Below, in pieces: positions 55,555-63,600 of a stretch of 63,600 nucleotides of DNA. The notes beneath the pieces are model-generated. The model had not been told where the DNA came from. It worked only from the letters and a program-made list of their open reading frames with translations, and did no database searches. Numbering within the stretch: the first letter of the stretch is position 1; each line of letters begins with the position of its first letter. A program made the translations under genes and the position numbers. The DNA comes from Pseudorhizobium tarimense (GTDB lineage Bacteria; Pseudomonadota; Alphaproteobacteria; Rhizobiales; Rhizobiaceae), in contig NZ_JALJRA010000022.1 of NCBI RefSeq assembly GCF_022968135.1, positions 1-63,600 on the forward strand, in the 5' to 3' direction.

Positions 55555-56718
55555 ATGAGGCTGCTGGCTTTCATACTCCTGGCAAATCTCCAGTTTGCCG
55601 CCACTACTGCTCCGGCATTTGCGCAAGAGGACGCGCCCGTCTTCGCCACAAAGGCTGCGCAGGCCTATATGGTTGAAGCAAAGACCGGGACTGTTCTTCT
55701 TGCGGCCAACGAAAACCAAGCCTTCCCACCCGCTTCGCTCGCCAAGCTCATGACGATGGAAGTCGTCTTCAGTGCTCTGGAGCGTGGAGAGATTACGGAG
55801 CAGAGAGCGTTTCCTGTATCCGAGAATGCTTGGAGAAATGGCGGTGCCCCCTCCGGCACGACGACGATGTTTGCCGCGCTCAATTCACAGGTGCCGGTTA
55901 TCGATCTGGTGAAAGGCGTGGTAATCCAGAACGCGAATGACGCCTGCATCATCCTCGCGGAAGGCATCAGTGGATCCGAGGCAGAGTTTGCCACACGCAT
56001 GACGGCACGTGCGAAAGATCTGGGGCTTGCGCGCTCGTCCTTCGGTAATGCGACCGGTCTTCCGGGAGCAGAGAGCTATACGACCGCACGTGACCTCGTA
56101 GAACTTGCCCGCCATCTGCACCGGGATTATCCGGACTACTATCCCCTCTATTCGCAGCCCGACTTCGAATGGAACAAGATCTTCCAGCGCAACAAGAACC
56201 CGCTCCTGTCCCTGAACATTGGCGTCGATGGTCTGGGCGCTGGTTATTCGGAGGGAGCAGGCTTCGCGGCGGTGGCCTCTGTTGAACGCAATGGCACAAG
56301 GCTGTTTCTTGCACTCGGCGGCCTGCAGAGCGACAAGGACCGGCTGGAGGAGGCCCGCCGCCTACTCGAATGGGGACTGTCTTCTTTCGAGACGAAGGTT
56401 CTGTTCAAGGGGGGCGAGGTTGTCGGTCAGGCAGCCGTCTATGGCGGCGAACATCGCTACGTTGACCTGATTGCAGACGAGCCGATCGACCTCTACCTGC
56501 CTAAGAACAATCCTGAGCGCTTGACGGGCCGGATCGTCTACAAGTGGCCGCTCAGGGCGCCGGTTTCTGAGGGGCAAGCCGTTGGGTCGCTGCGGATCTT
56601 CAGCGGTGAGAGACTGCTTCGGGAGGTTCCGCTTTTGTCGGCAGAAGCGGTCGGAACCGGCAGCCTCGCCTCCCGCGCAACGGACGCGTTGCTGGAGATG
56701 ATGTTCTTCTGGCTGTGA
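55555..56718 (+). CDS. D-alanyl-D-alanine carboxypeptidase-family (DacF-like) protein with altered SXN and KTG motifs, 387 aa
   Basis: Signal peptide (1-23, APAFA) then a penicillin-binding fold with intact S61-L-A-K64. The second motif reads N126-A-N128 instead of S-x-N, and the third reads G228-A-G230 in VDGLGAGYSE instead of K-T-G. Replacement of the KTG lysine should weaken or abolish carboxypeptidase activity. The C-terminal beta domain (about 280-370) is intact. I use the ATG at 55555 after AGAGG. The gene sits in the conserved rlpA-dac-tmk-holB-metG block, so the altered copy is kept in place of a normal one. Confidence 0.88.
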   Translation: MRLLAFILLANLQFAATTAPAFAQEDAPVFATKAAQAYMVEAKTGTVLLAANENQAFPPASLAKLMTMEVVFSALERGEITEQRAFPVSENAWRNGGAPSGTTTMFAALNSQVPVIDLVKGVVIQNANDACIILAEGISGSEAEFATRMTARAKDLGLARSSFGNATGLPGAESYTTARDLVELARHLHRDYPDYYPLYSQPDFEWNKIFQRNKNPLLSLNIGVDGLGAGYSEGAGFAAVASVERNGTRLFLALGGLQSDKDRLEEARRLLEWGLSSFETKVLFKGGEVVGQAAVYGGEHRYVDLIADEPIDLYLPKNNPERLTGRIVYKWPLRAPVSEGQAVGSLRIFSGERLLREVPLLSAEAVGTGSLASRATDALLEMMFFWL

Positions 56719-56797
56719 GCGTGATCGCGGTTTCACCCCGCAGCGACTTAGGCTAAACAGGGGCGCTTCGGCGTAGCGAGATGGAAGAGCATACGGT

Positions 56798-57475
56798 TTG
56801 GCAAGACAATCAGGTTTGTTTATAACATTTGAAGGCGGCGAGGGTGTCGGTAAATCCACCCAGATCGGCCGCCTCGCTGATGTGTTGCGCCGCCGTGGTC
56901 ACGACGTGCTGGTTACACGCGAGCCGGGAGGCTCTCCAGGAGCGGAGGCCGTCCGACACGTCATTCTGTCGGGTGCCGCCGAGGAGTTCGGCGTTCGCAT
57001 GGAAGCCATCCTGTTTGCGGCAGCGCGCAACGATCATGTCGAAGAAGTCATTCGTCCCGCGCTGGCGAAGGGGGCGGTCGTAATCTGCGATCGGTTCATG
57101 GATTCCTCCCGGGTTTATCAGGGTGTGACGGGAAACCTCGAACCTGAATTCCTGGAGACGCTGCAGCGGGTGGCGATCAACGGCTTGCAGCCGGATTGCA
57201 CGATCATCCTCGATTTGCCGGCAGAGAAAGGCCTGGCCCGAGCGAGGAGCCGCAGCGGGGGCGGGGCGCCAGACCGGTTCGAGCGGGAGGAGTTGCAGAC
57301 GCACGAAAAGCGGCGCGAAGCCTATCTGGAGATCGCTGCGGCCGATCCCGCCCGCTGTCGCGTCGTGGATTCAGATCGAGGCGAAGAGGAGATCGCGGCG
57401 GATATTCTCTCCATCGTCGCGCCGCTGACGGAAGAGGAGTCTACCGTTTCGCCAGGAGTGGAGACGGTGGGATGA
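56798..57475 (+). CDS. tmk: Thymidylate kinase, 225 aa
   Basis: Tmk phosphorylates dTMP to dTDP. The P-loop [12 protein letters not shown], the [11 protein letters not shown] segment and [14 protein letters not shown] with the catalytic-type Asp-Arg are present, with the arginine-rich [18 protein letters not shown]. The start is a TTG at 56798; a GGAAGAG site lies upstream. Its stop overlaps the holB start by four bases (ATGA). Confidence 0.94.
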   Translation: MARQSGLFITFEGGEGVGKSTQIGRLADVLRRRGHDVLVTREPGGSPGAEAVRHVILSGAAEEFGVRMEAILFAAARNDHVEEVIRPALAKGAVVICDRFMDSSRVYQGVTGNLEPEFLETLQRVAINGLQPDCTIILDLPAEKGLARARSRSGGGAPDRFEREELQTHEKRREAYLEIAAADPARCRVVDSDRGEEEIAADILSIVAPLTEEESTVSPGVETVG

Positions 57476-58503
57476 ACGACGAAGCGCACGATGTCCTAGA
57501 AGGAGCGATTCCGCCGGCGCGCAACCCGAATCTTTTCGGGCATCAGGCGGCAGAGGCTTTCCTTGCCCGCAGCTATCGGTCCGGCAAAGGGCACCACGCG
57601 ATCCTAATCGAAGGACCGGAGGGCATCGGCAAGGCGACGCTCGCGTTCCGTTTTGCCAATCACGTGCTCACCCACCCCGACCCGGACGCCGCGCCGGACG
57701 TCCTCGCGGCACCGGATCTAGACGCGCCGCTAACGCGCCAGATAGCCTCCGGCGCCTCGCACAGCCTGCTCCACCTTACGCGGCCAGTGGACGAAAAGTC
57801 GGGAAAGGCGAAGACAGCGATCACGGTCGACGAAGTGCGACGCGCCGGCCACTTCCTTGCCCAGACATCGGGCACCGGGAACTGGCGCATCGTTATCATT
57901 GATCCGGCAGACGACCTCAACCGCAACGCTGCCAACGCTATTCTCAAGATTCTCGAGGAGCCGCCGCGACGCTCCCTCTTTCTGGTGCTGTCCCACGCGC
58001 CGGGGAAGCTTCTGCCGACGATCCGCTCGCGCTGCCTGCCGTTGCGCCTGTCACCGCTAAAGGACGCAGATCTTTCGAGAGCGCTTGCCGCGCTCGGCTC
58101 ACCGCTTGACGGTGGAAAGACGGAGGAGGCCGTTCTCGCGATGTCCGGCGGCAGCCTCTCGCAGGCTCTCAAGCTGTTGAACTACGGCGGCGCCGACATT
58201 ATGGCTGCTTTTAATGATCTGCTTTCGACGCAAGGGCCCGCCGCGCGCAAGGCAATGCATCGGCTGGCGGATGTTCTCTCCGCCAAGGATAGCGACGTCG
58301 TGTTCGGCTTCTTTCTTCAGCATCTGCAGGATCATCTGGTTGCCAAGGCGCGCGCCTCGGCGCTCGCCGGAGAGATCGCAGTCGCTGACCGCCATGCGCG
58401 TCTCGCCAGCGATATCAATGAAAGGCTGACGGTCTCCCAAGCCTACAACCTCGACCGCAAGCAGACGGTCTTGTCGATCCTGGAGGCCGTCCACGCCGGC
58501 TGA
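57472..58503 (+). CDS. holB: DNA polymerase III subunit delta prime, 343 aa
   Basis: A clamp-loader subunit with AAA+ landmarks: [18 protein letters not shown] as P-loop, the [22 protein letters not shown] region before sensor residues, [24 protein letters not shown], and [15 protein letters not shown], the SRC motif. It helps load the sliding clamp. The ATG at 57472 overlaps tmk by 4 bp; the longer frame starting in tmk is rejected. Rhizobial members lack a zinc module in this position, as here. Confidence 0.93.
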   Translation: MNDEAHDVLEGAIPPARNPNLFGHQAAEAFLARSYRSGKGHHAILIEGPEGIGKATLAFRFANHVLTHPDPDAAPDVLAAPDLDAPLTRQIASGASHSLLHLTRPVDEKSGKAKTAITVDEVRRAGHFLAQTSGTGNWRIVIIDPADDLNRNAANAILKILEEPPRRSLFLVLSHAPGKLLPTIRSRCLPLRLSPLKDADLSRALAALGSPLDGGKTEEAVLAMSGGSLSQALKLLNYGGADIMAAFNDLLSTQGPAARKAMHRLADVLSAKDSDVVFGFFLQHLQDHLVAKARASALAGEIAVADRHARLASDINERLTVSQAYNLDRKQTVLSILEAVHAG

Positions 58504-58583
58504 GAGCGGGCAAGTTTCGGTTTCGCTGCCGCGCAACATGCGCTAAGAGCCAACGCACAATGACCAGTGCTCGAGTGCAGACG

Positions 58584-60140
58584 ATGTCGAACAAGACGCC
58601 CTATTACATCACCACCGCGATCTCCTATCCAAACGGCAAGCCTCATATCGGCCATGCCTACGAGCTGATTGCGACCGATGCCATGGCGCGTTTCCAGCGG
58701 CTCGACGGCAAGGATGTCTTCTTCCTGACGGGCACCGACGAGCATGGCCAGAAGATGCAACAGACGGCGCGGGCCGAAGGCGTCGAACCGGCGGCGCTCG
58801 CAGAGCGGAACTCCAACGAGTTCCGCGAGATGGCGCGACTTCTGAACGCGTCCAACGATGATTTCATCCGCACGACGGAAGAGCGTCACCACGCGGCCTG
58901 CCGCGAAATCTGGAACCGAATGGCCGACAACGGCGACATCTACAAGGACAGCTATGCCGGCTGGTATTCGGTGCGCGACGAGGCCTATTACCAGGAAGGC
59001 GAAACGGAGGTACGCGACGACGGCGTCCGCTATGGGCCCCAGGGGACGCCTGTCGAATGGGTGCAGGAGGAGAGCTATTTCTTCCGCCTCTCGGCCTACC
59101 AGGGCAAGCTGCTGCAGCACTACGAGGAGCATCCGGAGTTCATAGGCCCGTCCGAACGCCGAAACGAAGTGATTTCCTTCGTCAAGTCAGGTCTCAAGGA
59201 TCTTTCGGTCTCGCGAACGACCTTCGACTGGGGCATCAAGGTGCCGAACGACCCGGCGCATGTGATGTATGTCTGGGTCGACGCGCTCACCAACTACATC
59301 ACCGCAACCGGCTACCTGGACGATGCCAGAGGGCCGAAGGCCAAGTACTGGCCGGCCGATGCGCATATCATCGGCAAGGACATCATCCGTTTCCATGCCG
59401 TCTACTGGCCAGCCTTCCTCATGTCGGCCAAGTTGCCGCTGCCCAAGCGCGTCTATGCCCACGGCTTCCTGCTCAACAAGGGCGAGAAGATGTCGAAGTC
59501 GCTCGGCAACGTCGTCGATCCCGTGAACTTGGTGAACCACTTTGGCCTCGACCAGGTGCGCTATTTCTTCATGCGCGAAGTTTCCTTCGGTCAGGACGGC
59601 AGCTACAGCGAGGAGGCGATCGGCACGCGCATCAACTCCGACCTTGCCAACGGCATCGGCAACCTGGCCAGCCGCTCGCTTTCGATGATCGTCAAGAACT
59701 GCGACGGCAAGATTCCGCAGCCGGGCCCGCTGACCGACGAGGACAAGGTGATGCTGGCGCTGGCCGACGGCATGCTCGACACATGCCGGGACGAGATGGG
59801 CAAGCAGTTGATCCACAGGGCGGTGGCTGCCATCATCGCAGTGGTATCGGAAACCGACCGCTATTTTGCCGGCCAGGAGCCGTGGGCACTGAAGAAGACC
59901 GATTCGGAGCGGATGGGCACCGTTCTCTACGTGACGGCGGAAGTGGTCCGGCAGATCGCCATCCTGCTTCAGCCGTTCGTGCCGTGTTCGGCGGAAAAGC
60001 TGCTCAATCTCGTCGCCGCACCGGCGGACAAGCGCCATTTTGCCGCGCTGGGTGAGGGGGGGCGCCTTGTGCCCGGTACCCCGCTGGAGGCGCCAACGCC
60101 GGTATTTCCACGCTACGTCGCTCCCGAGGCCAACGGATAG
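58584..60140 (+). CDS. metG: Methionyl-tRNA synthetase, 518 aa
   Basis: Class I synthetase with the HIGH motif in [16 protein letters not shown] in [10 protein letters not shown], and the CP insertion without the zinc cysteines ([15 protein letters not shown]). The C-terminal anticodon-binding domain is present, but there is no tRNA-binding EMAP-like extension. I prefer the ATG at 58584 ([11 protein letters not shown]), which matches the family; the one at 58560 adds eight residues. It follows holB by 80 bp. Confidence 0.95.
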   Translation: MSNKTPYYITTAISYPNGKPHIGHAYELIATDAMARFQRLDGKDVFFLTGTDEHGQKMQQTARAEGVEPAALAERNSNEFREMARLLNASNDDFIRTTEERHHAACREIWNRMADNGDIYKDSYAGWYSVRDEAYYQEGETEVRDDGVRYGPQGTPVEWVQEESYFFRLSAYQGKLLQHYEEHPEFIGPSERRNEVISFVKSGLKDLSVSRTTFDWGIKVPNDPAHVMYVWVDALTNYITATGYLDDARGPKAKYWPADAHIIGKDIIRFHAVYWPAFLMSAKLPLPKRVYAHGFLLNKGEKMSKSLGNVVDPVNLVNHFGLDQVRYFFMREVSFGQDGSYSEEAIGTRINSDLANGIGNLASRSLSMIVKNCDGKIPQPGPLTDEDKVMLALADGMLDTCRDEMGKQLIHRAVAAIIAVVSETDRYFAGQEPWALKKTDSERMGTVLYVTAEVVRQIAILLQPFVPCSAEKLLNLVAAPADKRHFAALGEGGRLVPGTPLEAPTPVFPRYVAPEANG

Positions 60141-60154
60141 ACCAGAACTTCTTC

Positions 60155-60937
60155 ATGTTGATCGATACCCACTGCCATCTGGATTTTGCTGATTTCGACG
60201 CGGAGCGCGACGAACTCGTCGCGCGAGCGCATGAGGTGGGCGTCAAGCGGATGGTGACGATCTCGACTCGAGTGCGCAAGCTCGGCACGCTGCTGGCGCT
60301 GACCGAGCGCTACCCTTCGGTCTTCTGCTCGGTCGGGACACATCCGAACAATGCCGCCGAAGAGCTCGATGTCACCGCGGACGACCTGGTGCGGCTGGGC
60401 GAAAGCCACGAGAAAATCGTCGCCATCGGCGAGGCGGGACTGGACTATTTCTACGATACACAGAAGCCCGAGGATCAGCAGGCCGGCTTTCGCCGTCACA
60501 TCGAGGCGGCGCGCCGCACGCAGCTTCCGCTGGTCATCCACAGCCGCAGCGCAGACGACGACATGGCTGCAATCCTGACTGAGGAAAGCGGGAAGGGGGC
60601 CTTTCCCTTCATCCTGCACTGCTTTTCATCTGGATTGGAACTGGCACAGACGGGCGTCGCGCTTGGTGGCTATGTCTCTTTTTCCGGCATCCTCACCTTC
60701 CCGAAGTCGGAGGAACTGCGCGAGATCGCCAAGACGGTGCCTCACGACCGGCTGCTCGTCGAAACGGATGCGCCTTATCTTGCCCCGAAGCGCTGGCGCG
60801 GCAAGCGCAACGAGCCGTCCTACGTGATCAACACCGCGGAAGTGTTGGCAGATACGCTCGGCCTCGACTTCGAAGAGATGGCACGAATAACAACGGAAAA
60901 CGCGCTCCGCATCTTCGCCAAGATGCCGCGGATCTGA
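60155..60937 (+). CDS. TatD family metal-dependent hydrolase, 260 aa
   Basis: TIM-barrel metal hydrolase with the family ligands in LIDTHCHLDFADF, IGEAGLDYFYD, LVIHSRSADDD, FILHCFSSGLE and VETDAPYLAPKRWRGKRNEP. TatD-type proteins are 3'-5' DNases or related phosphohydrolases. The start is 14 bp after metG. It is followed at once by the metallo-hydrolase gene, as in other rhizobia. Confidence 0.93.
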   Translation: MLIDTHCHLDFADFDAERDELVARAHEVGVKRMVTISTRVRKLGTLLALTERYPSVFCSVGTHPNNAAEELDVTADDLVRLGESHEKIVAIGEAGLDYFYDTQKPEDQQAGFRRHIEAARRTQLPLVIHSRSADDDMAAILTEESGKGAFPFILHCFSSGLELAQTGVALGGYVSFSGILTFPKSEELREIAKTVPHDRLLVETDAPYLAPKRWRGKRNEPSYVINTAEVLADTLGLDFEEMARITTENALRIFAKMPRI

Positions 60938-60941
60938 GGTG

Positions 60942-61760
60942 ATGGAGTACCGGCGCCGCTTTACGATCCTCGGCTGCGCGTCTTCGCCGGGCGTGCCGCG
61001 CATCAATGGCGACTGGGGCGCCTGCGATCCGACCAATCCGCGCAACCGCCGCACCCGCGCCGCCTTCCTGGTGGAACAGTTTGCGCCAGATGGCGGCTGC
61101 ACCACCGTCGTCGTCGACACCGGGCCCGACTTTCGCGAACAGATGATTGCGGCGGGAGTGCAGCATATCGATGCGGTGCTCTTCACCCACGCGCATGCCG
61201 ATCATCTGCACGGCATCGATGACCTGCGCGGCTACTTCATCCTGCAGCGGCACCGGATCCCCATTTACGCGGACTCCTTCACCATGGACCGGATCCGCAT
61301 GGGCTTTGGCTACTGCCTAGAAACGCCTCCCGGCGGCAACTATCCGCCGATCGTCGAGCCGCGCATCATAGGGTCGCTGGAGGAGCCGATCGTGATCGGC
61401 GGTGCCGGTGGTCCGATCGGGGTGCTGCCGCACCGGCAGGCGCATGGCGACATCCACTCGCTCGGCTTCCGCTTCGGCGACGTCGCCTATTGCAGCGACG
61501 TCAGCGACTTTCCGCCGGAGAGCCAGGACAGGCTTGTTGGGCTCGACACGCTGGTGATCGACGCCCTGCAGCATCACCACCACCCGAGCCATCTGTCGCT
61601 TGGCCAGGCGCTTGAGTGGATCGAGAAGCTCTCGCCGCGGCAGGCGATCCTTACCCACATGCACATTCCGCTCGACTATGACGAGGTCATGGCCTCCACG
61701 CCCGACCACGTTGTACCGGCCTATGATGGCATGGTCTTCGAGGCGGCCCCAGCGCGCTAA
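60942..61760 (+). CDS. MBL-fold metallo-hydrolase, 272 aa
   Basis: A metallo-beta-lactamase fold enzyme with the metal motif FTHAHADHLHGIDD, later CSDVSDFPPES and the HHHHPSHLSLGQALEW segment, ending with THMHIPLDYDE. These features fit the PhnP/RNase Z-like cyclic phosphodiesterase group. Possible starts are GTG 60939 and ATG 60942; I take the ATG. It is the last gene of the metG-tatD-MBL unit before the decayed region. Confidence 0.9.
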   Translation: MEYRRRFTILGCASSPGVPRINGDWGACDPTNPRNRRTRAAFLVEQFAPDGGCTTVVVDTGPDFREQMIAAGVQHIDAVLFTHAHADHLHGIDDLRGYFILQRHRIPIYADSFTMDRIRMGFGYCLETPPGGNYPPIVEPRIIGSLEEPIVIGGAGGPIGVLPHRQAHGDIHSLGFRFGDVAYCSDVSDFPPESQDRLVGLDTLVIDALQHHHHPSHLSLGQALEWIEKLSPRQAILTHMHIPLDYDEVMASTPDHVVPAYDGMVFEAAPAR

Positions 61761-61768
61761 GTTCCCGT

Positions 61769-62119
61769 TCAGATTTGCGCTGCAGCCTCCTGCAAGACCG
61801 CCGCATGGCGGTGCCGTAGGAGGGTGATCAGGCCGAACAGAACCACTGCTACGGCCGCGCAGACGATAGCGATGCTGACCGCAGCAGTGGGGCCGAGCGA
61901 TTCCAGTGCGACAGCGAAGAGGTCCGGCGCCAGGGCTGCGGAGAACTGGCGGGCCGCGGTGACCCAGCCGAGGCGGCCTCCGTAGCCGGTCTCGCCGAAC
62001 AGCTCGAGCGGCAGCGTGCCGCCGACAATGCTGGCAAGACCACAGCCGAAGCCGAACAGGATCGCGAAGAGAGCAAGACCAGGAAACCACGGCGCTGCCC
62101 CCAGAAGCACCAGGAGGCC
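61769..62119 (-). pseudogene. C-terminal fragment of an MFS transporter
   Basis: The minus-strand frame encodes the last three or so helices of an MFS carrier: GLALFAILFGFGCGLASIV, the GETGYGGRLGWVTAARQF loop and AVSIAIVCAAVAVVLFG. Full carriers are about 400 aa, so three quarters are missing. The loss ends where the arsC fragment begins on the other strand. The loop resembles MFS proteins that travel with arsenic genes, but this could also be a relative from the core block. Confidence 0.8.
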
Positions 62120-62263
62120 AAGTCGCCTAAAGGCGTTAGGCTGTGCCGCCCTTCGGAAGCGGTTCTCGACATCCTGCCGATGCCGCAGAAGGCTGCCTTC
62201 GCGAAGGAGGACGGCGAGCGTGTGGTCGACGACAGAGGCCGCCGCGTCGCGCCAGCAACCTGA
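62120..62263 (+). pseudogene. 3' fragment of arsenate reductase gene (glutaredoxin-type arsC)
   Basis: The frame reads KSPKGVRLCRPSEAVLDILP, continuing PMPQKAAFAKEDGERVV and a DDRGRR tail to a TGA at 62261-62263. This is the C-terminal 47 residues of a glutaredoxin-type ArsC of about 140 residues; the catalytic N-terminal Cys region is absent. It is joined head-on to the MFS fragment at about 62119 and lies 48 bp upstream of the ACR3 gene. Confidence 0.82.
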
Positions 62264-62311
62264 CCTGCAGAAAGAGCCTCCCAGGAGGCTGACTACCAGA
62301 GGAACCCGCCG

Positions 62312-63382
62312 ATGCAGCCTGCACGCCCGACACTGCGCCTGTCATTTCTGGACCGGTATCTGACGCTCTGGATCTTTGCAGCCATGGCACTGGGGCTTGT
62401 GCTCGGGTCCGTCTTCGATGGGCTGCCGGCTTTCCTAGACAGCATGTCGGTGGGAACGACGAACGTTCCGATCGCCATCTGCCTGATCTTGATGATGTAT
62501 CCGCCGCTTGCCAAGGTGCGCTACGAGGAACTGCGCCTTGTCTTTGCCGACAAGCGGGTGCTCGCTTTGTCGCTGGTACAGAACTGGCTGGTCGGGCCGG
62601 TGCTGATGTTCGTGCTGGCGGTCATCTTCTTGCGCGACTACCCGGAATACATGACAGGACTGATCCTGATCGGGCTAGCGCGCTGCATCGCCATGGTGCT
62701 CGTCTGGAATCAGCTGGCACGCGGCGATAACCAGTATGTCGCCGGACTAGTGGCCTTCAACTCCATCTTCCAGATCCTGTTCTTCAGCGTCTATGCATGG
62801 TTCTTCCTGACGCTGCTGCCACCCTTGTTCGGCCTCGAGGGCAGCGTCGTGGACGTATCCTTCTGGACGATCGCCGAGGCCGTCCTGCTCTATCTCGGTA
62901 TCCCGTTCCTGGCGGGCTACCTGACCCGGCGCTTCCTGACGAAAACCAAGGGCAGGGATTGGTACGAGGGTGTCTTCCTGCCGAAGATCGGACCGATCAC
63001 GCTGGCGGCTCTGCTCTTCACGATCGTTGCCATGTTCAGCCTCAAGGGCGGCGACGTCGTCTAGCTGCCGTTCGATGTCGTGATGATCGCCATACCGCTG
63101 ACCATCTATTTCCTTATGATGTTCACGATCAGCTTCCTGATGGCGAAGTCGCTCGGCGCCGACCATCCGCGCTCGACGGCCGTCGCATTTACCGCCGCCG
63201 GCAACAATTTCGAGTTGGCCATCGCCGTCGCCATCGCAGCTTTCGGCCTGGCATCGCCGGTGGCGTTTGCGGCCGTCATCGGGCCGCTGGTCGAGGTGCC
63301 GGTGCTGATACTCCTGGTGCAGTTCGCGCTGTGGCTCGGCAGGCGTAATCACGGCGTCGGAAAGGAGGCGCCGGCGGAATAG
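62312..63382 (+). pseudogene. acr3: ACR3-family arsenite efflux transporter gene interrupted by an in-frame TAG
   Basis: The two parts 62312-63061 and 63065-63382 are in the same frame and together encode a normal ACR3 carrier of about 356 residues with ten helices. Landmarks are [38 protein letters not shown] with the conserved membrane Cys, and [20 protein letters not shown] and [10 protein letters not shown] in the second part. A single TAG at 63062-63064 falls after LKGGDVV. The start has GAGGAACCCGCC upstream. Without suppression the product lacks the last helices. ACR3 pumps arsenite out of the cell. Confidence 0.88.
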
Positions 63383-63509
63383 CAGAGAGCAATGAGATCA
63401 GGACGATGCAGCTAAAACTTCATCTTGAGATGCAGAGGGTGGATTCAAAACGGAGGCGTCGATGGTAAAGCCTCAACTGCACGTAGCTTGAAGTTCCATA
63501 ATCTATCTT

Positions 63510-63600
63510 ATGCGACAACGCCATGTAAGGGCTATTTAGTAATGCGACAGTTGGGCCAGTTAGAGATGCGACAGTCTCGCCTCTTGATGCACTGGTCAAA
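63510..63600. mobile_element. Possible insertion-sequence terminus with repeated ATGCGACA motif, cut by the window edge
   Basis: ATGCGACA occurs three times in 65 bp, at 63510, 63542 and 63566, the last two extended to ATGCGACAGT. Multiple terminal repeats of this kind are seen at the ends of IS21-family elements. The transposase, if any, lies off the window, so this is a pattern-based suggestion. Confidence 0.35.

Noticed and set aside
63062..63064. TAG in acr3 as a recoded amino acid (pyrrolysine) or programmed readthrough
   Set aside because: No related ACR3 uses recoding and rhizobia lack pyrrolysine machinery as far as known; a nonsense mutation is simpler.
63510..63574. CRISPR-like array
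   Set aside because: The repeats are only 8-10 bp with unequal spacing of 32 and 24 bp and no cas gene is present.

Overview
The window is about 63.6 kb of GC-rich chromosomal DNA from an alphaproteobacterium, most likely a member of the Rhizobiaceae (Rhizobium/Agrobacterium/Sinorhizobium-like). The evidence is protein style and local gene order: moeA-moaC-trpC-trpD-ppiD, tpiA-secG-pyrG, folE-hisI, and rlpA-dac-tmk-holB-metG-tatD-MBL hydrolase. Genus and species cannot be fixed from the sequence alone.

Layout. 1-2900 is a worn accessory margin: the apparent end of an IS3-type element, a Nudix hydrolase, the C-terminal half of a lipid kinase gene, a small CxxC protein, a GNAT acetyltransferase and a duplicated 22-bp repeat. 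2900-25800 is mostly housekeeping: a BON protein, a peptide-deformylase-like protein that has lost metal ligands, mgtE, a MerR regulator with its own palindromic operator, membrane proteins (DUF1624, DUF599), sdaA, a SPOR-tailed D-Ala-D-Ala carboxypeptidase, a BTLCP cysteine peptidase, PilZ, rhomboid, CBS and patatin proteins, folE-hisI, an IscU-like scaffold with yidD, thrS, two flavoenzymes and several conserved hypotheticals. 27100-30240 is a light-sensing operon: heme oxygenase (biliverdin supply) overlapping a bacteriophytochrome HWE-kinase/receiver hybrid. 30280-44217 holds parE, a secreted hydrolase, tpiA-secG-pyrG, a hemerythrin-like protein, a photolyase and the moeA-moaC-trpC-trpD-ppiD strand.

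45300-53660 carries small-molecule transport: an MFS carrier, a betaine/choline-type binding protein plus permease without an adjacent ATPase, and, divergent from it, a complete four-gene osmoprotectant importer in yehZYXW order. A tRNA-Ser(UGA) at 53763 is followed by a frameshifted DUF6894 gene. 54432-61760 is the rlpA to MBL-hydrolase core block. From 61769 to the right edge the DNA decays again: an MFS C-terminal fragment abuts an arsC 3' fragment, followed by an ACR3 arsenite-pump gene cut by one in-frame amber codon, and then direct repeats that resemble an insertion-sequence end.

I did not find a wholly new multi-gene system. The best candidates for a second look are the broken arsenic locus, the deformylase-like protein with substituted metal ligands, the penicillin-binding-fold protein without a KTG motif, the binding-protein/permease pair lacking an ATPase, the Cys-rich tail of the DUF1624 protein, and a 33-residue membrane peptide followed by a very strong terminator.
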